Source: Bacteroidales bacterium (GTDB lineage: Bacteria; Bacteroidota; Bacteroidia; Bacteroidales; Muribaculaceae). From it: 10,665 bases of DNA. Both the position numbers and the translations under genes were made by a program. Below the pieces are notes generated by a model. The model made no database searches. It was given only the letters and a program-made list of their open reading frames with translations, and was not told the origin of the DNA. The stretch's first letter is position 1. Every line of letters starts with the position of its first letter. Shown here piece after piece: positions 1 through 6,994 of this stretch. The stretch is taken from positions 1-10,665 of the forward strand of contig SFNM01000067.1 of NCBI GenBank assembly GCA_004552725.1, in the 5' to 3' direction.

Positions 1-2
1 CG

Positions 3-74
3 CGTATAAAGAGCAACTTGATTGTGGATTATAATGAGTTTGTGCAAAAAATCGGTGTAGCCGGCGAAAAGTAG
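3..74 (+). CDS. C-terminal end of an unidentified upstream gene (partial)
   Basis: An open frame enters from the left edge and gives 23 codons before a TAG at 72-74. The peptide has a normal protein-like composition (for example LIVDYNEFVQKIGVAGEK at its end), with mixed hydrophobic and charged residues. The other two plus frames stop early (TAA at 7-9 and 35-37). No family can be recognised from so short a tail. It is called as coding because the composition is plausible, the orientation matches the downstream genes, and an AT-rich intergenic region with a promoter starts right after it. A chance open frame of this length is quite possible, so confidence is limited. Confidence 0.45.
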   Translation, partial: RIKSNLIVDYNEFVQKIGVAGEK

Positions 75-135
75 ATTTCTTGCACAAAAAAAGCGCTATA
101 ACAAACTACAACAGGACTACAGAAAATCTACTTTT
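67..135 (+). repeat. 12-bp inverted repeat overlapping the upstream stop codon, possible weak terminator
   Basis: The arm AAAAGTAGATTT (67-78) is the exact reverse complement of AAATCTACTTTT (124-135), separated by 45 bases. The right arm runs into a T-rich stretch (132-136, then TATAATTT). The stem is AT-rich and the loop long, so as a terminator it would be weak. The left arm contains the TAG stop of the preceding partial gene, which fits a transcript-end structure. It could equally be a DNA-level site or chance. Confidence 0.35.
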
Positions 136-217
136 TATAATTTAATACGAATATTTAACAAGTTGATTATAAGATAAATAGCAGAAATTTATATCTACTC
201 TTGCACTATCATCACTA

Positions 218-249
218 TTGACAACGCCATTATATAGGTAGTAATTTTG
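218..249 (+). promoter_or_regulatory. Bacteroidota-type promoter of the PHP/hydrolase gene
   Basis: The -7 box TAATTTTG (242-249) matches TAnnTTTG exactly. A TTG (218-220) lies 21 bases upstream, where the -33 element is expected. Transcription should begin around 255-258, leaving a leader of roughly 35-40 bases before the ATG at 294. The -33 match is only partial. Confidence 0.7.
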
Positions 250-288
250 CATCACGGTCGACTTAAGGCCTTAATGATAATACCTATA
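233..288. repeat. 8-bp inverted repeat bracketing the -7 box, with a 12-bp palindrome between the arms
   Basis: TATAGGTA (233-240) and TACCTATA (281-288) are exact reverse complements separated by 40 bases. The left arm directly abuts the -7 box and the right arm ends 5 bases before the start codon. Between them, in the presumed leader, is the perfect palindrome TTAAGGCCTTAA (263-274). The arrangement could be an operator or a leader structure, but arms this short can arise by chance. Confidence 0.4.
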
Positions 289-293
289 AGTAA

Positions 294-3200
294 ATGAGAA
301 GAAAAATCGCAATGATGGCGTTGCTCATTGTGGCAATGGCAGCGCAAGCAATCACTTTTAATGTGACAGTGCCCAACGGCACCAAGGCATGCTTCATAGC
401 CGGCAAATTCAACGACTGGGATGCAGGCAATGCAATACAAATGCATAAATCCGGTGCGAACACCTTCACACTCACCCTTGATGCAGTGAGTGCCGAAGAT
501 GTAGCCAACGGGTTCAAATACCTCAACGGTCCGGCCTGGGCATACGTGGAAAAAGATGCTTCGGGCGGCGAAATATCCAACCGCACCGTGGCCACCGAGA
601 ATGATGTGGTAGAAAGTTGGGCTCAATTGTATAATCCCGACATTGTGTCGACTACACTTACCATCAACGGATATCCGCGCAAAGTGCGAGTAAGTGTGCC
701 TGAAGGCTACGATACCGACACCGAATGCTCATATCCGGTGCTCTATTACACCGGTGTGCAACAGCGCTATGAAGCCGCCGGTTCCGACGATGCCGGCGAT
801 GATTTCTTCGGCGCCAACTCCTGGGACGCTTCCACCACCGCATCCTTGCTGCAAGAATCCGGTGTCGATGGCTGCATCATGGTCGAAGTCTATGGCTTCG
901 TGGCCGACTGCATCCCGTACCCCGTGGCCGACTTTATGGGCAGCGGCCAAGCGCCCACCTTCGTCAGTGACCTCATCAACGTGGTAATGCCTTACGTACA
1001 AAGCAATTACCGCGTGCTCACCGGTGCCGACAACACCACTATCATGGGTGCCGACCTCGGCGGCCTCCTCAGCCTGTATGCCGCATTCACCCATCCCGAC
1101 GTGTTTGGCCGCTGCGTGTCGATGTCACCCCTGCTGTGGCTCAACGACAGCGAGATGCTCGACTTGGCCGGCAACGTCAGCAACATGCCGCGCGTGTTGC
1201 TTAGCTACGGCACACTCGAAACCGCCGTCATCTCCGACCCCGTAACCGCTATGGCTCAGGCAATTAACGCCAACACTGCCGACCGCGGCTTCGTGATGAC
1301 TTTGGTCAACGGCACACACACCGATACCTTTTGGGGCAAGGCTTTCGCAGCTGTGTATCCCTTCGCTGTCGATCCCGAGTACGTACCCGCCGAGCGCGTC
1401 ATCGTGGCTGCTTCCGCCGCCGCTCCGATGCGTGCCGCCGACATCACCACTTCGCAATATGCATTGTTTAATGCTATCGACTCGCAAGAAGTAGCCATAG
1501 ACAACAGTGTGTCATTCACTCTTCGCGATGACTTTGTTCTCACCAATGGCTCGGTCGTTACCGCACAAGTGGCTGTGAAAGACATTCCTGTTGATGTGAA
1601 AACCAAATACTATTGGAATGTAGGACGAGCCAACGGCGATGGCGGATACGATATGCTGCTTTCGTCGGTGAAAAACGTAGGTTTTAGTAGCAAAAAAAGT
1701 GCTGTATCGTGGCATCGCGTGGTAGTGCGCGATGATGAAACCGTGGAAAACGTGGCAGTATCTTCCACTGCCTTCCGCTTGGTCAGCGCCTCCGAAACCA
1801 TCACCATGGCCATCAGCGGCGACCACCAAGTGAAAGCCACTGCTTCGTTTCTCGATAGTGACAAGACATTTACAATTCACTACGGCAGTGTGAACTCCGG
1901 CTCCGATATGGGCGCCATAACCGGCACCATCAGCGTGGGCGCTACCTGCACTGAGGCTGAAATCATCTACGACTTTATCACCAACGCCGTCACCATCAAC
2001 GAAACCAAGCACGGAGATACCATCGGCGACAACGTAGTGACCGCTTTTACTGCCGTACCTGCCATTACCACTGCCGGCAACACCTCGGCCATCACTCTCA
2101 CAATCGACTCCGAAAGCGAATGTACTCCCACCGCTTCGTTAGTGTATAACTTCGGCGCAGCCACGGCTCTTGACCTTACACCTGCAGCCCAACCGGGCGT
2201 TTACACAGCAGAGTTGACTCTCGATAACGAAGGTTTGTACACTGTGAGCGTAGCCCTCCACCGCGGTGAGACCGTCAAAGAAGGTGCCGCAGCAATCAGC
2301 GTCCGCGCCGACAAGGCCGTGGCTGAAGCACCTGTGCAAACTAAACTCGTGGCCAATGCATACAAAAATGTGAATTGGAACACAACGGGCCGCTTCAAAG
2401 CCAATTTCCACACCCACACCTCGCAGTCGTTCGACACTCAATTCGCCACCCATGAGGTTGTGGACCTCTATCACAGTGCCGGTTACTCTGTCCTCGCGCT
2501 CACCGACCACGATGCTAACCCCTATCCCTGGGAACACTTCGACTTGTTCAACCCCGCGGCTGAAAGCCGTAGCCCCGAAGCCCTTGGCATGCTCGCAATC
2601 CCCGGCGTAGAACTTAGCAAGGACAACCGCAATACTTGGGACGAAGCCACCGGTGGCTCTTTCAATCACCATAACGACTTCTTCACCGGCCGCAAAGGCC
2701 AGGAATTCGCCACCCTGCGCGAATCATACGCCTATACCCAAGCGTTGGGCGGTATGCAAATTATCAACCACCCCGGCCAGTATTGGAACATCGACACCGA
2801 CTACACACCCGGCGAAAAGAACTCGCCTCAATGGCATGCCGAAAACTTTAAGATGTACAGCAGCCTTATCGGCTTGGAAGTGTACAACCAAGGCAACCGC
2901 CGCCCCAACGACCGCATCCTTTGGGACCAAATTCTCGACATCACAATGCCTGCTCGTCCCGTTTGGGGTTACTCATGCGACGATACTCACACTCGCGAAC
3001 AATATTTCCGCAACTATGAGTATATGCTGATGCCATCGCTCACTATTGCCGACCTCAAAGAAGCAATGGCTTCCGGCGCCCAATACTTCTGCTACGAACC
3101 CGAAGGTTCCGGTGAGGCTAAAGCGCCACATATCAATGCTATCGAAATCGATAATGAAGAATATACTATCACTATCGATAGCGACGATGCTACCACAATC

Positions 3201-3653
3201 TACTGGATTAGCGGCACCAACCGCGCCAACGGCGCAGCTGCTTCCACTCGCCGCAGCACCATTGTCGGCATGGGCGCCACCTTCGATTTCACCGGCTTCA
3301 CCGGCTCATACGTCCGCGCATTGTTGGTTAACGACTTTGGCGAAACCTGCACCCAGCCTTTCGGCTTCAGCACCGACGCCCCGACCGCAGTGGAAGATAC
3401 CAACCAAGATTTGACCGGTTCGTATGTGGAAATGTATCCCAACCCGGCCAAAGACATCGTAAACATTGCCTCAGACCAAGCAATCATCAATGTGACACTT
3501 CATTCTATGGCCGGCGCGATGGTGATGCAAGTGACCGGCTGTCAAGCCTCCACAATGCAAATTGATGTAACCAATCTTCCTGCAGGCGTTTACCTTGCTA
3601 CTATCGCCACCGAAAATAAGGCTACAACTCTTAAACTCATCGTAGAAAAGTAA
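294..3653 (+). CDS. T9SS-secreted multidomain protein: starch-binding-like, esterase-like (Asp for Ser) and PHP metallo-hydrolase domains
   Basis: Seen: residues 1-19 are a signal peptide (cleavage likely after AQA). Residues 20-95 resemble a CBM20/CBM48-type fold (AGKFNDW, FKYLNGPAW). Residues ~115-365 align with esterase D/Fes-like alpha/beta-hydrolases, but the nucleophile elbow is GADLGG (252-257), with D254 in place of Ser; H342 (GTHTDTFW) and E309 could complete a triad. Residues ~388-690 look like beta-sandwich domains. Residues ~700-910 are a PHP domain with H706/H708, D738/H739, E773, H792/H793, H826, D897 and H899, closest by eye to the CehA/McbA group. A beta-sandwich (~957-1035) typical of such PHP proteins follows. 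Residues 1047-1119 begin MYPNPA, a type A T9SS sorting domain. Known: PHP domains hydrolyse phosphoesters and, in the CehA group, other esters, using two or three metals. Inferred: surface-attached or released hydrolase; substrate unknown. The upstream start is fixed by the signal peptide and promoter. Confidence 0.88.
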   Translation: MRRKIAMMALLIVAMAAQAITFNVTVPNGTKACFIAGKFNDWDAGNAIQMHKSGANTFTLTLDAVSAEDVANGFKYLNGPAWAYVEKDASGGEISNRTVATENDVVESWAQLYNPDIVSTTLTINGYPRKVRVSVPEGYDTDTECSYPVLYYTGVQQRYEAAGSDDAGDDFFGANSWDASTTASLLQESGVDGCIMVEVYGFVADCIPYPVADFMGSGQAPTFVSDLINVVMPYVQSNYRVLTGADNTTIMGADLGGLLSLYAAFTHPDVFGRCVSMSPLLWLNDSEMLDLAGNVSNMPRVLLSYGTLETAVISDPVTAMAQAINANTADRGFVMTLVNGTHTDTFWGKAFAAVYPFAVDPEYVPAERVIVAASAAAPMRAADITTSQYALFNAIDSQEVAIDNSVSFTLRDDFVLTNGSVVTAQVAVKDIPVDVKTKYYWNVGRANGDGGYDMLLSSVKNVGFSSKKSAVSWHRVVVRDDETVENVAVSSTAFRLVSASETITMAISGDHQVKATASFLDSDKTFTIHYGSVNSGSDMGAITGTISVGATCTEAEIIYDFITNAVTINETKHGDTIGDNVVTAFTAVPAITTAGNTSAITLTIDSESECTPTASLVYNFGAATALDLTPAAQPGVYTAELTLDNEGLYTVSVALHRGETVKEGAAAISVRADKAVAEAPVQTKLVANAYKNVNWNTTGRFKANFHTHTSQSFDTQFATHEVVDLYHSAGYSVLALTDHDANPYPWEHFDLFNPAAESRSPEALGMLAIPGVELSKDNRNTWDEATGGSFNHHNDFFTGRKGQEFATLRESYAYTQALGGMQIINHPGQYWNIDTDYTPGEKNSPQWHAENFKMYSSLIGLEVYNQGNRRPNDRILWDQILDITMPARPVWGYSCDDTHTREQYFRNYEYMLMPSLTIADLKEAMASGAQYFCYEPEGSGEAKAPHINAIEIDNEEYTITIDSDDATTIYWISGTNRANGAAASTRRSTIVGMGATFDFTGFTGSYVRALLVNDFGETCTQPFGFSTDAPTAVEDTNQDLTGSYVEMYPNPAKDIVNIASDQAIINVTLHSMAGAMVMQVTGCQASTMQIDVTNLPAGVYLATIATENKATTLKLIVEK

Positions 3654-3671
3654 ATCCATCTATTCACTAAA

Positions 3672-3716
3672 GAGGGTGTATCAAATATATTAATTTTGAT
3701 ACGCCCTCGCTTTTTT
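3672..3716 (+). terminator. Rho-independent terminator after the PHP/hydrolase gene
   Basis: GAGGGTGTATCAAA (3672-3685) pairs with TTTGATACGCCCTC (3695-3708), 14 pairs with one G-U wobble and a 9-base loop, followed by a run of six T (3711-3716). It starts 18 bases after the stop codon, so the preceding gene ends its own transcript here. Confidence 0.92.
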
Positions 3717-3847
3717 GTCAGAGAGTCGTCATCTGTGGATATGGCGTTTGTGCGCTCGAAGCCGCTATCAGAGCGTGGCATATCGGCAGCCGTTGACCTT
3801 GTGCTACTACGATTTTGTCGGTATTTTTGTTGGATTAGTCTATAATT
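3717..3847. other. GC-richer intergenic stretch with no recognised function
   Basis: Between the terminator and the next promoter lie about 130 bases. The part at roughly 3721-3790 is clearly richer in G and C than the AT-rich spacers elsewhere in the window and looks more like coding sequence. A 34-codon open frame (ATG 3741, TAA 3843-3845) exists but has no start context, no promoter and no recognisable product. Only weak imperfect stems can be drawn. It may be a gene remnant, a dispersed repeat or a small RNA region. Confidence 0.3.
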
Positions 3848-3879
3848 TTTGTCTACTTTGTTTTTTATTGCTAACTTTG
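3848..3879 (+). promoter_or_regulatory. Consensus Bacteroidota promoter of the outer membrane barrel gene
   Basis: TTTG (3848-3851), a 20-base spacer and TAACTTTG (3872-3879) fit the TTTG / TAnnTTTG consensus in both boxes and in spacing. Transcription should start near 3885. That rules out in-frame starts further upstream (TTG 3849, ATG 3882) and supports the ATG at 3906. Confidence 0.88.
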
Positions 3880-3905
3880 TGATGCAAAAACGAAACAATG
3901 ATATA

Positions 3906-6722
3906 ATGAAACGCCAAACAATCTTCTCTCTCCTCCTCTTCTCAGCAGCGGTTGCGGCGGCATACACCATCACCGGACGAGTGGTTGACCCTCAGGGTGA
4001 GCCACTTCCCAGTGCGTCGGTGCGTTTGCTTTCGGCACGCGACAGCACGGCTGTAAATGGCGTGGTGACCGACATCGACGGCAATTTCAAGTTTGAGAAC
4101 TTGAACGGTCGTCGATACATTGTAGAGACATCGTATGTGGGGTATAATCCCACATTCAGCGATGTGAACCTTCGTCAGGGCAACGTTGCTCTTGGCTCCA
4201 TTACCTTGCATGAAAATTCGGTAATGTTGCGCGAAACCGAGGTCGTGGGTATTCGTACCCCGATTACGGTGAAGGAAGACACTATCGAGTACAATGCATC
4301 CGCTTATCGCACCGCGCCTAATGCCGTAGTTGAAGACCTCATTCGCCGCCTTCCCGGCGCCGAAGTAAGTAGCGACGGTAAAATCACCGTCAACGGTCAG
4401 GAAATTTCCAAAATCCTCATTGATGGCAAAGAGTTTTTTAGCGATGACCCTACCGTGGCATCGCGCAACTTGCCGGTGGATATGGTTGAACGCCTACAAG
4501 TAGTAAACCGCAAGAGCGACCTCGCCCGCCTTACCGGTGTGGATGATGGCGAAGACGAAACCGTCATCAACCTCACGGTGAAAAAAGGTATGCAAAACGG
4601 GTGGTTCGGTACTATCCAAGGAGGATATGGTACTGACGACCGTTACAATGGCTCGTTCAACATTAACCGCTTCTGGAATGGCAACCAAATCACCTTTATC
4701 GGTGCTTTGAACAATGTGAACGACCTGAGTTTCACTGATGGCACTTCCTCGCGCTTCCGTCGTTTTGGTGGTCAGAACGGTATCACCACTTCCCAAGCCT
4801 TCGGCATAAACTTCAATATAGGTAACGGCGAAAAGTTTCGCATCGGCGGCGACGTGATGTACTCCCGCTCCGACCGCGACGCCCGCCAAAGCACCTCGCG
4901 CCAATATCTCTTTGCCGACTCCACCTCATATTATAATTCCGGCAAGCGCTCGCGCGACATCGGCAACAATCTTCGCGCCGACTTCCGCATCCAGTGGAAG
5001 CCCGACTCGCTCAATACCATCGACTTCCGTCCGTATTTAAGTTATAATCACAGTAATTCGTGGTCGGTCGACTCTGCCCAGACCTTTGCAGGCGATGCCG
5101 CCCGCTCGTTGGTGACCTCCTCGCGCAACCGCTCCACTTCCCACGGCGACAGTTGGGAATTTGGCGGTCGACTCATTGTCAACCACAAATTTGCTTCTCG
5201 TCCCGGTCGTGCCCTCTCGCTATTTGTTGACTATAAATTCAGCGACGTGCAAGAATATGGCGATGCTTACTCGTGGAACCGCTTCTTCCGTATGGACTCG
5301 CTCGATGTCTACGACCAATACAGCGACAACCATACTTGGAGCAACAATTTGTCGGCGCGTTTGAGTTGGACAGAACCCATCGGCAATCCCGCCAAAGGTA
5401 ATTTCCTCACGTTTGCCTATCGCTTCCAATATCGTTGGAACAATGCTGACAAACTCACCTACGACTATCCGGTAGAATACATCGACTACCCCAACGGCGA
5501 TGCCATCATCGGCTCGGACCCAATATTCAGCGAAACCCTCTCGAACCGCTTTCGCAACGACTACATGAACCAAAACATTCGCCTCGGTTTTAAACATGTG
5601 GAGAAGAAAGCCAACATCGAGGCCGGCTTGTCGTTAGTGCCCCAGCGTTCCAAATCTATTGATTTAATCAATTCTCAGCGCAATATCCCTGAGCGCTGGA
5701 CTTGGAACTTCGCCCCCTTCCTGCGCTACCGCTGGAAGCCATCCAAGAGCAAGCAGTTGATGCTCGACTATCGCGGTCGCAGTTCGCAGCCCACTATGAC
5801 CCAGTTGCAACCGGTGGCTGATGTAAGCAACCCCTTGGCAATTGTAGTCGGTAACCCGGATTTGAAACCCTCGTTCACCCACAACATAATGTTGCGCTTT
5901 CACAATTTCAACAGCGAGGCTCAGCGCTCCATCATGACAATGCTCCATGCACAAGTGATGCAAAACTCCATCGTGTCGAAAACTATATACAACAGTGAAA
6001 CCGGTGGCCGCACCACTACCTACGACAACGTCAACGGCCAATGGAATGTGCGCGCTATGAATATGATTTCTTTCCCCTTCCGCAATAAGAAGTGGACATT
6101 CAATAATCACTTGATGCTCTCCTACTCAACATCCGTAGGCTTCAACAACGGCTTGCGCAACCGCGCTAATTCCATCGTGGCCAACGAGTCGTTCGGCATC
6201 GCTTTCCGTCCCGACTACCTCGAATTCGAGTTGCGACCCACCTACGGCATCCAATCTGTGCACAACACCGTGCAATCGGCCGGCAATCAAACCGTACATA
6301 CATACGGCGGCAACTTCTATGCCACATATAATGCCCCCTTCGGATTGGTGCTCAACACCGACCTCAGTTACACCGCTACCAGTGGCTACTCCGAAGGCTT
6401 CGACGAAAACCGCTGGCTTTGGAACGCCTCAATCGGCTATCAATTCCTGCGCGACCGCTCTCTTACTCTCTCTCTGAAGGCTTACGACCTGCTGCGCCAA
6501 AACTCCAACATCTCGCGCACCATTACAGCCAACTACATCGAAGACAACTCCTACAACTCGCTGGGTCGCTACTTCATGGTGACCTTGGCATGGAAATTCA
6601 ATACATTCGGTAGCGGCAATCAGCCCTCCAATCTCAACGGCGATCCCGACCGCCCCGGGCCTCCGCCCGGCGTCGGACGCGGTCCTATGGGCCCACCGCC
6701 AGGTGGCGGTCGCCCCTTCTAA
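3906..6722 (+). CDS. TonB-receptor-like outer membrane beta-barrel protein with N-terminal carboxypeptidase-regulatory-like domain
   Basis: The ATG at 3906 gives 938 residues with a clean signal peptide (1-19, MKRQTIFSLLLFSAAVAAA). Residues ~20-100 are a carboxypeptidase D regulatory-like beta-sandwich (ITGRVVDPQGEPLPSASVRL, FENLNGRRY). A TonB-box-like ETEVVG precedes a plug-like region (~115-225) with VEDLIRRLPG, KILIDGKEFF and MVERLQVV. Residues ~226-901 alternate aromatic and polar residues, as in a large barrel, ending in a strand YFMVTLAWKFNTF. This is the layout of the Bacteroidota 'outer membrane beta-barrel' family (Pfam OMP_b-brl_3, PF14905). A 37-residue Gly/Pro-rich tail follows the last strand. 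No SusD-like gene is adjacent, so it is not a SusC of a SusC/D pair. Inferred: TonB-linked uptake or another outer membrane role; ligand unknown. It is flanked by its own promoter and terminator. Confidence 0.9.
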   Translation: MKRQTIFSLLLFSAAVAAAYTITGRVVDPQGEPLPSASVRLLSARDSTAVNGVVTDIDGNFKFENLNGRRYIVETSYVGYNPTFSDVNLRQGNVALGSITLHENSVMLRETEVVGIRTPITVKEDTIEYNASAYRTAPNAVVEDLIRRLPGAEVSSDGKITVNGQEISKILIDGKEFFSDDPTVASRNLPVDMVERLQVVNRKSDLARLTGVDDGEDETVINLTVKKGMQNGWFGTIQGGYGTDDRYNGSFNINRFWNGNQITFIGALNNVNDLSFTDGTSSRFRRFGGQNGITTSQAFGINFNIGNGEKFRIGGDVMYSRSDRDARQSTSRQYLFADSTSYYNSGKRSRDIGNNLRADFRIQWKPDSLNTIDFRPYLSYNHSNSWSVDSAQTFAGDAARSLVTSSRNRSTSHGDSWEFGGRLIVNHKFASRPGRALSLFVDYKFSDVQEYGDAYSWNRFFRMDSLDVYDQYSDNHTWSNNLSARLSWTEPIGNPAKGNFLTFAYRFQYRWNNADKLTYDYPVEYIDYPNGDAIIGSDPIFSETLSNRFRNDYMNQNIRLGFKHVEKKANIEAGLSLVPQRSKSIDLINSQRNIPERWTWNFAPFLRYRWKPSKSKQLMLDYRGRSSQPTMTQLQPVADVSNPLAIVVGNPDLKPSFTHNIMLRFHNFNSEAQRSIMTMLHAQVMQNSIVSKTIYNSETGGRTTTYDNVNGQWNVRAMNMISFPFRNKKWTFNNHLMLSYSTSVGFNNGLRNRANSIVANESFGIAFRPDYLEFELRPTYGIQSVHNTVQSAGNQTVHTYGGNFYATYNAPFGLVLNTDLSYTATSGYSEGFDENRWLWNASIGYQFLRDRSLTLSLKAYDLLRQNSNISRTITANYIEDNSYNSLGRYFMVTLAWKFNTFGSGNQPSNLNGDPDRPGPPPGVGRGPMGPPPGGGRPF

Positions 6723-6780
6723 CTTATGGCCAACATCATCAAAGCAATAATAGAGTGAATTAAATTAGGTTTAAATCCCG

Positions 6781-6817
6781 GAGTAGGTGCCTACGATCCA
6801 CTTTAATCCTCCTACTC
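6781..6817 (+). repeat. Inverted repeat with two alternative pairings downstream of the barrel gene
   Basis: GAGTAGG (6781-6787) pairs with CCTACTC (6811-6817) across a 23-base loop. The same left arm can instead pair locally, GTAGG (6783-6787) with CCTAC (6790-6794). The two structures exclude each other. The downstream sequence is an A run, not a T run, so this is not a standard terminator for the plus strand. It may be a 3'-end stabilising stem. Confidence 0.4.
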
Positions 6818-6849
6818 TAAAAAAATTTCATAAGTTGATTTGTGTGATG

Positions 6850-6887
6850 AGGCGGTGCGTTGTGAAACGCGCCGCTTCTTTTATTTT
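6850..6887 (+). terminator. Rho-independent terminator after the barrel gene
   Basis: AGGCGGTGCG (6850-6859) pairs with CGCGCCGCTT (6868-6877), 10 pairs including two G-U wobbles, with an 8-base loop, then CTTTTATTTTG. It lies 127 bases after the stop at 6722, giving the barrel mRNA a fairly long 3' untranslated region, and about 75 bases before the next -7 box. Confidence 0.85.
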
Positions 6888-6960
6888 GAAATTTCATCAA
6901 GAAAAGCCGGGTATTGGTAAAATTTCTTAAAAACATGAGGGAATTGTGGAAAATAATCCT

Positions 6961-6968
6961 TAACTTTG
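6961..6968 (+). promoter_or_regulatory. -7 box of the GH20 gene
   Basis: TAACTTTG (6961-6968) is identical to the -7 box of the barrel gene. No good TTTG is found 19-21 bases upstream, so the -33 element is weak or absent. Transcription from about 6974 leaves a leader of about 20 bases and excludes the longer open frame that starts upstream at 6914. Confidence 0.72.
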
Positions 6969-6994
6969 TAGTGCTTACCAAAAACCTCGTTATA

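Noticed and set aside
233..288. Invertible (phase-variable) promoter before the PHP/hydrolase gene
   Set aside because: Known invertible promoters in Bacteroides use longer repeats and larger segments; the arms here are 8 bp and the -33 element lies outside them.
3741..3845. 34-codon open frame on the plus strand in the spacer
   Set aside because: No promoter, no start context, no recognisable product; it ends before the next promoter and may be chance.
3849..3905. Longer N-terminus for the barrel protein from TTG 3849 or ATG 3882
   Set aside because: Both starts lie within or before the predicted transcription start (about 3885), and the signal peptide begins exactly at the ATG at 3906.
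3590..3973. 127-codon minus-strand open frame crossing the spacer
   Set aside because: It runs antisense through a terminator, a promoter and two real genes and has no protein-like motif.
5220..6110. Long minus-strand open frames inside the barrel gene
   Set aside because: They are antisense shadows caused by codon bias in the real gene and have no upstream signals.
3906..6722. SusC of a SusC/SusD pair
   Set aside because: No SusD-like lipoprotein gene lies on either side, and the barrel motifs fit the OMP_b-brl_3 group better.
6914..6994. 27-residue N-terminal extension of the GH20 protein
   Set aside because: It spans the -7 box at 6961-6968, and a complete signal peptide begins at 6995.
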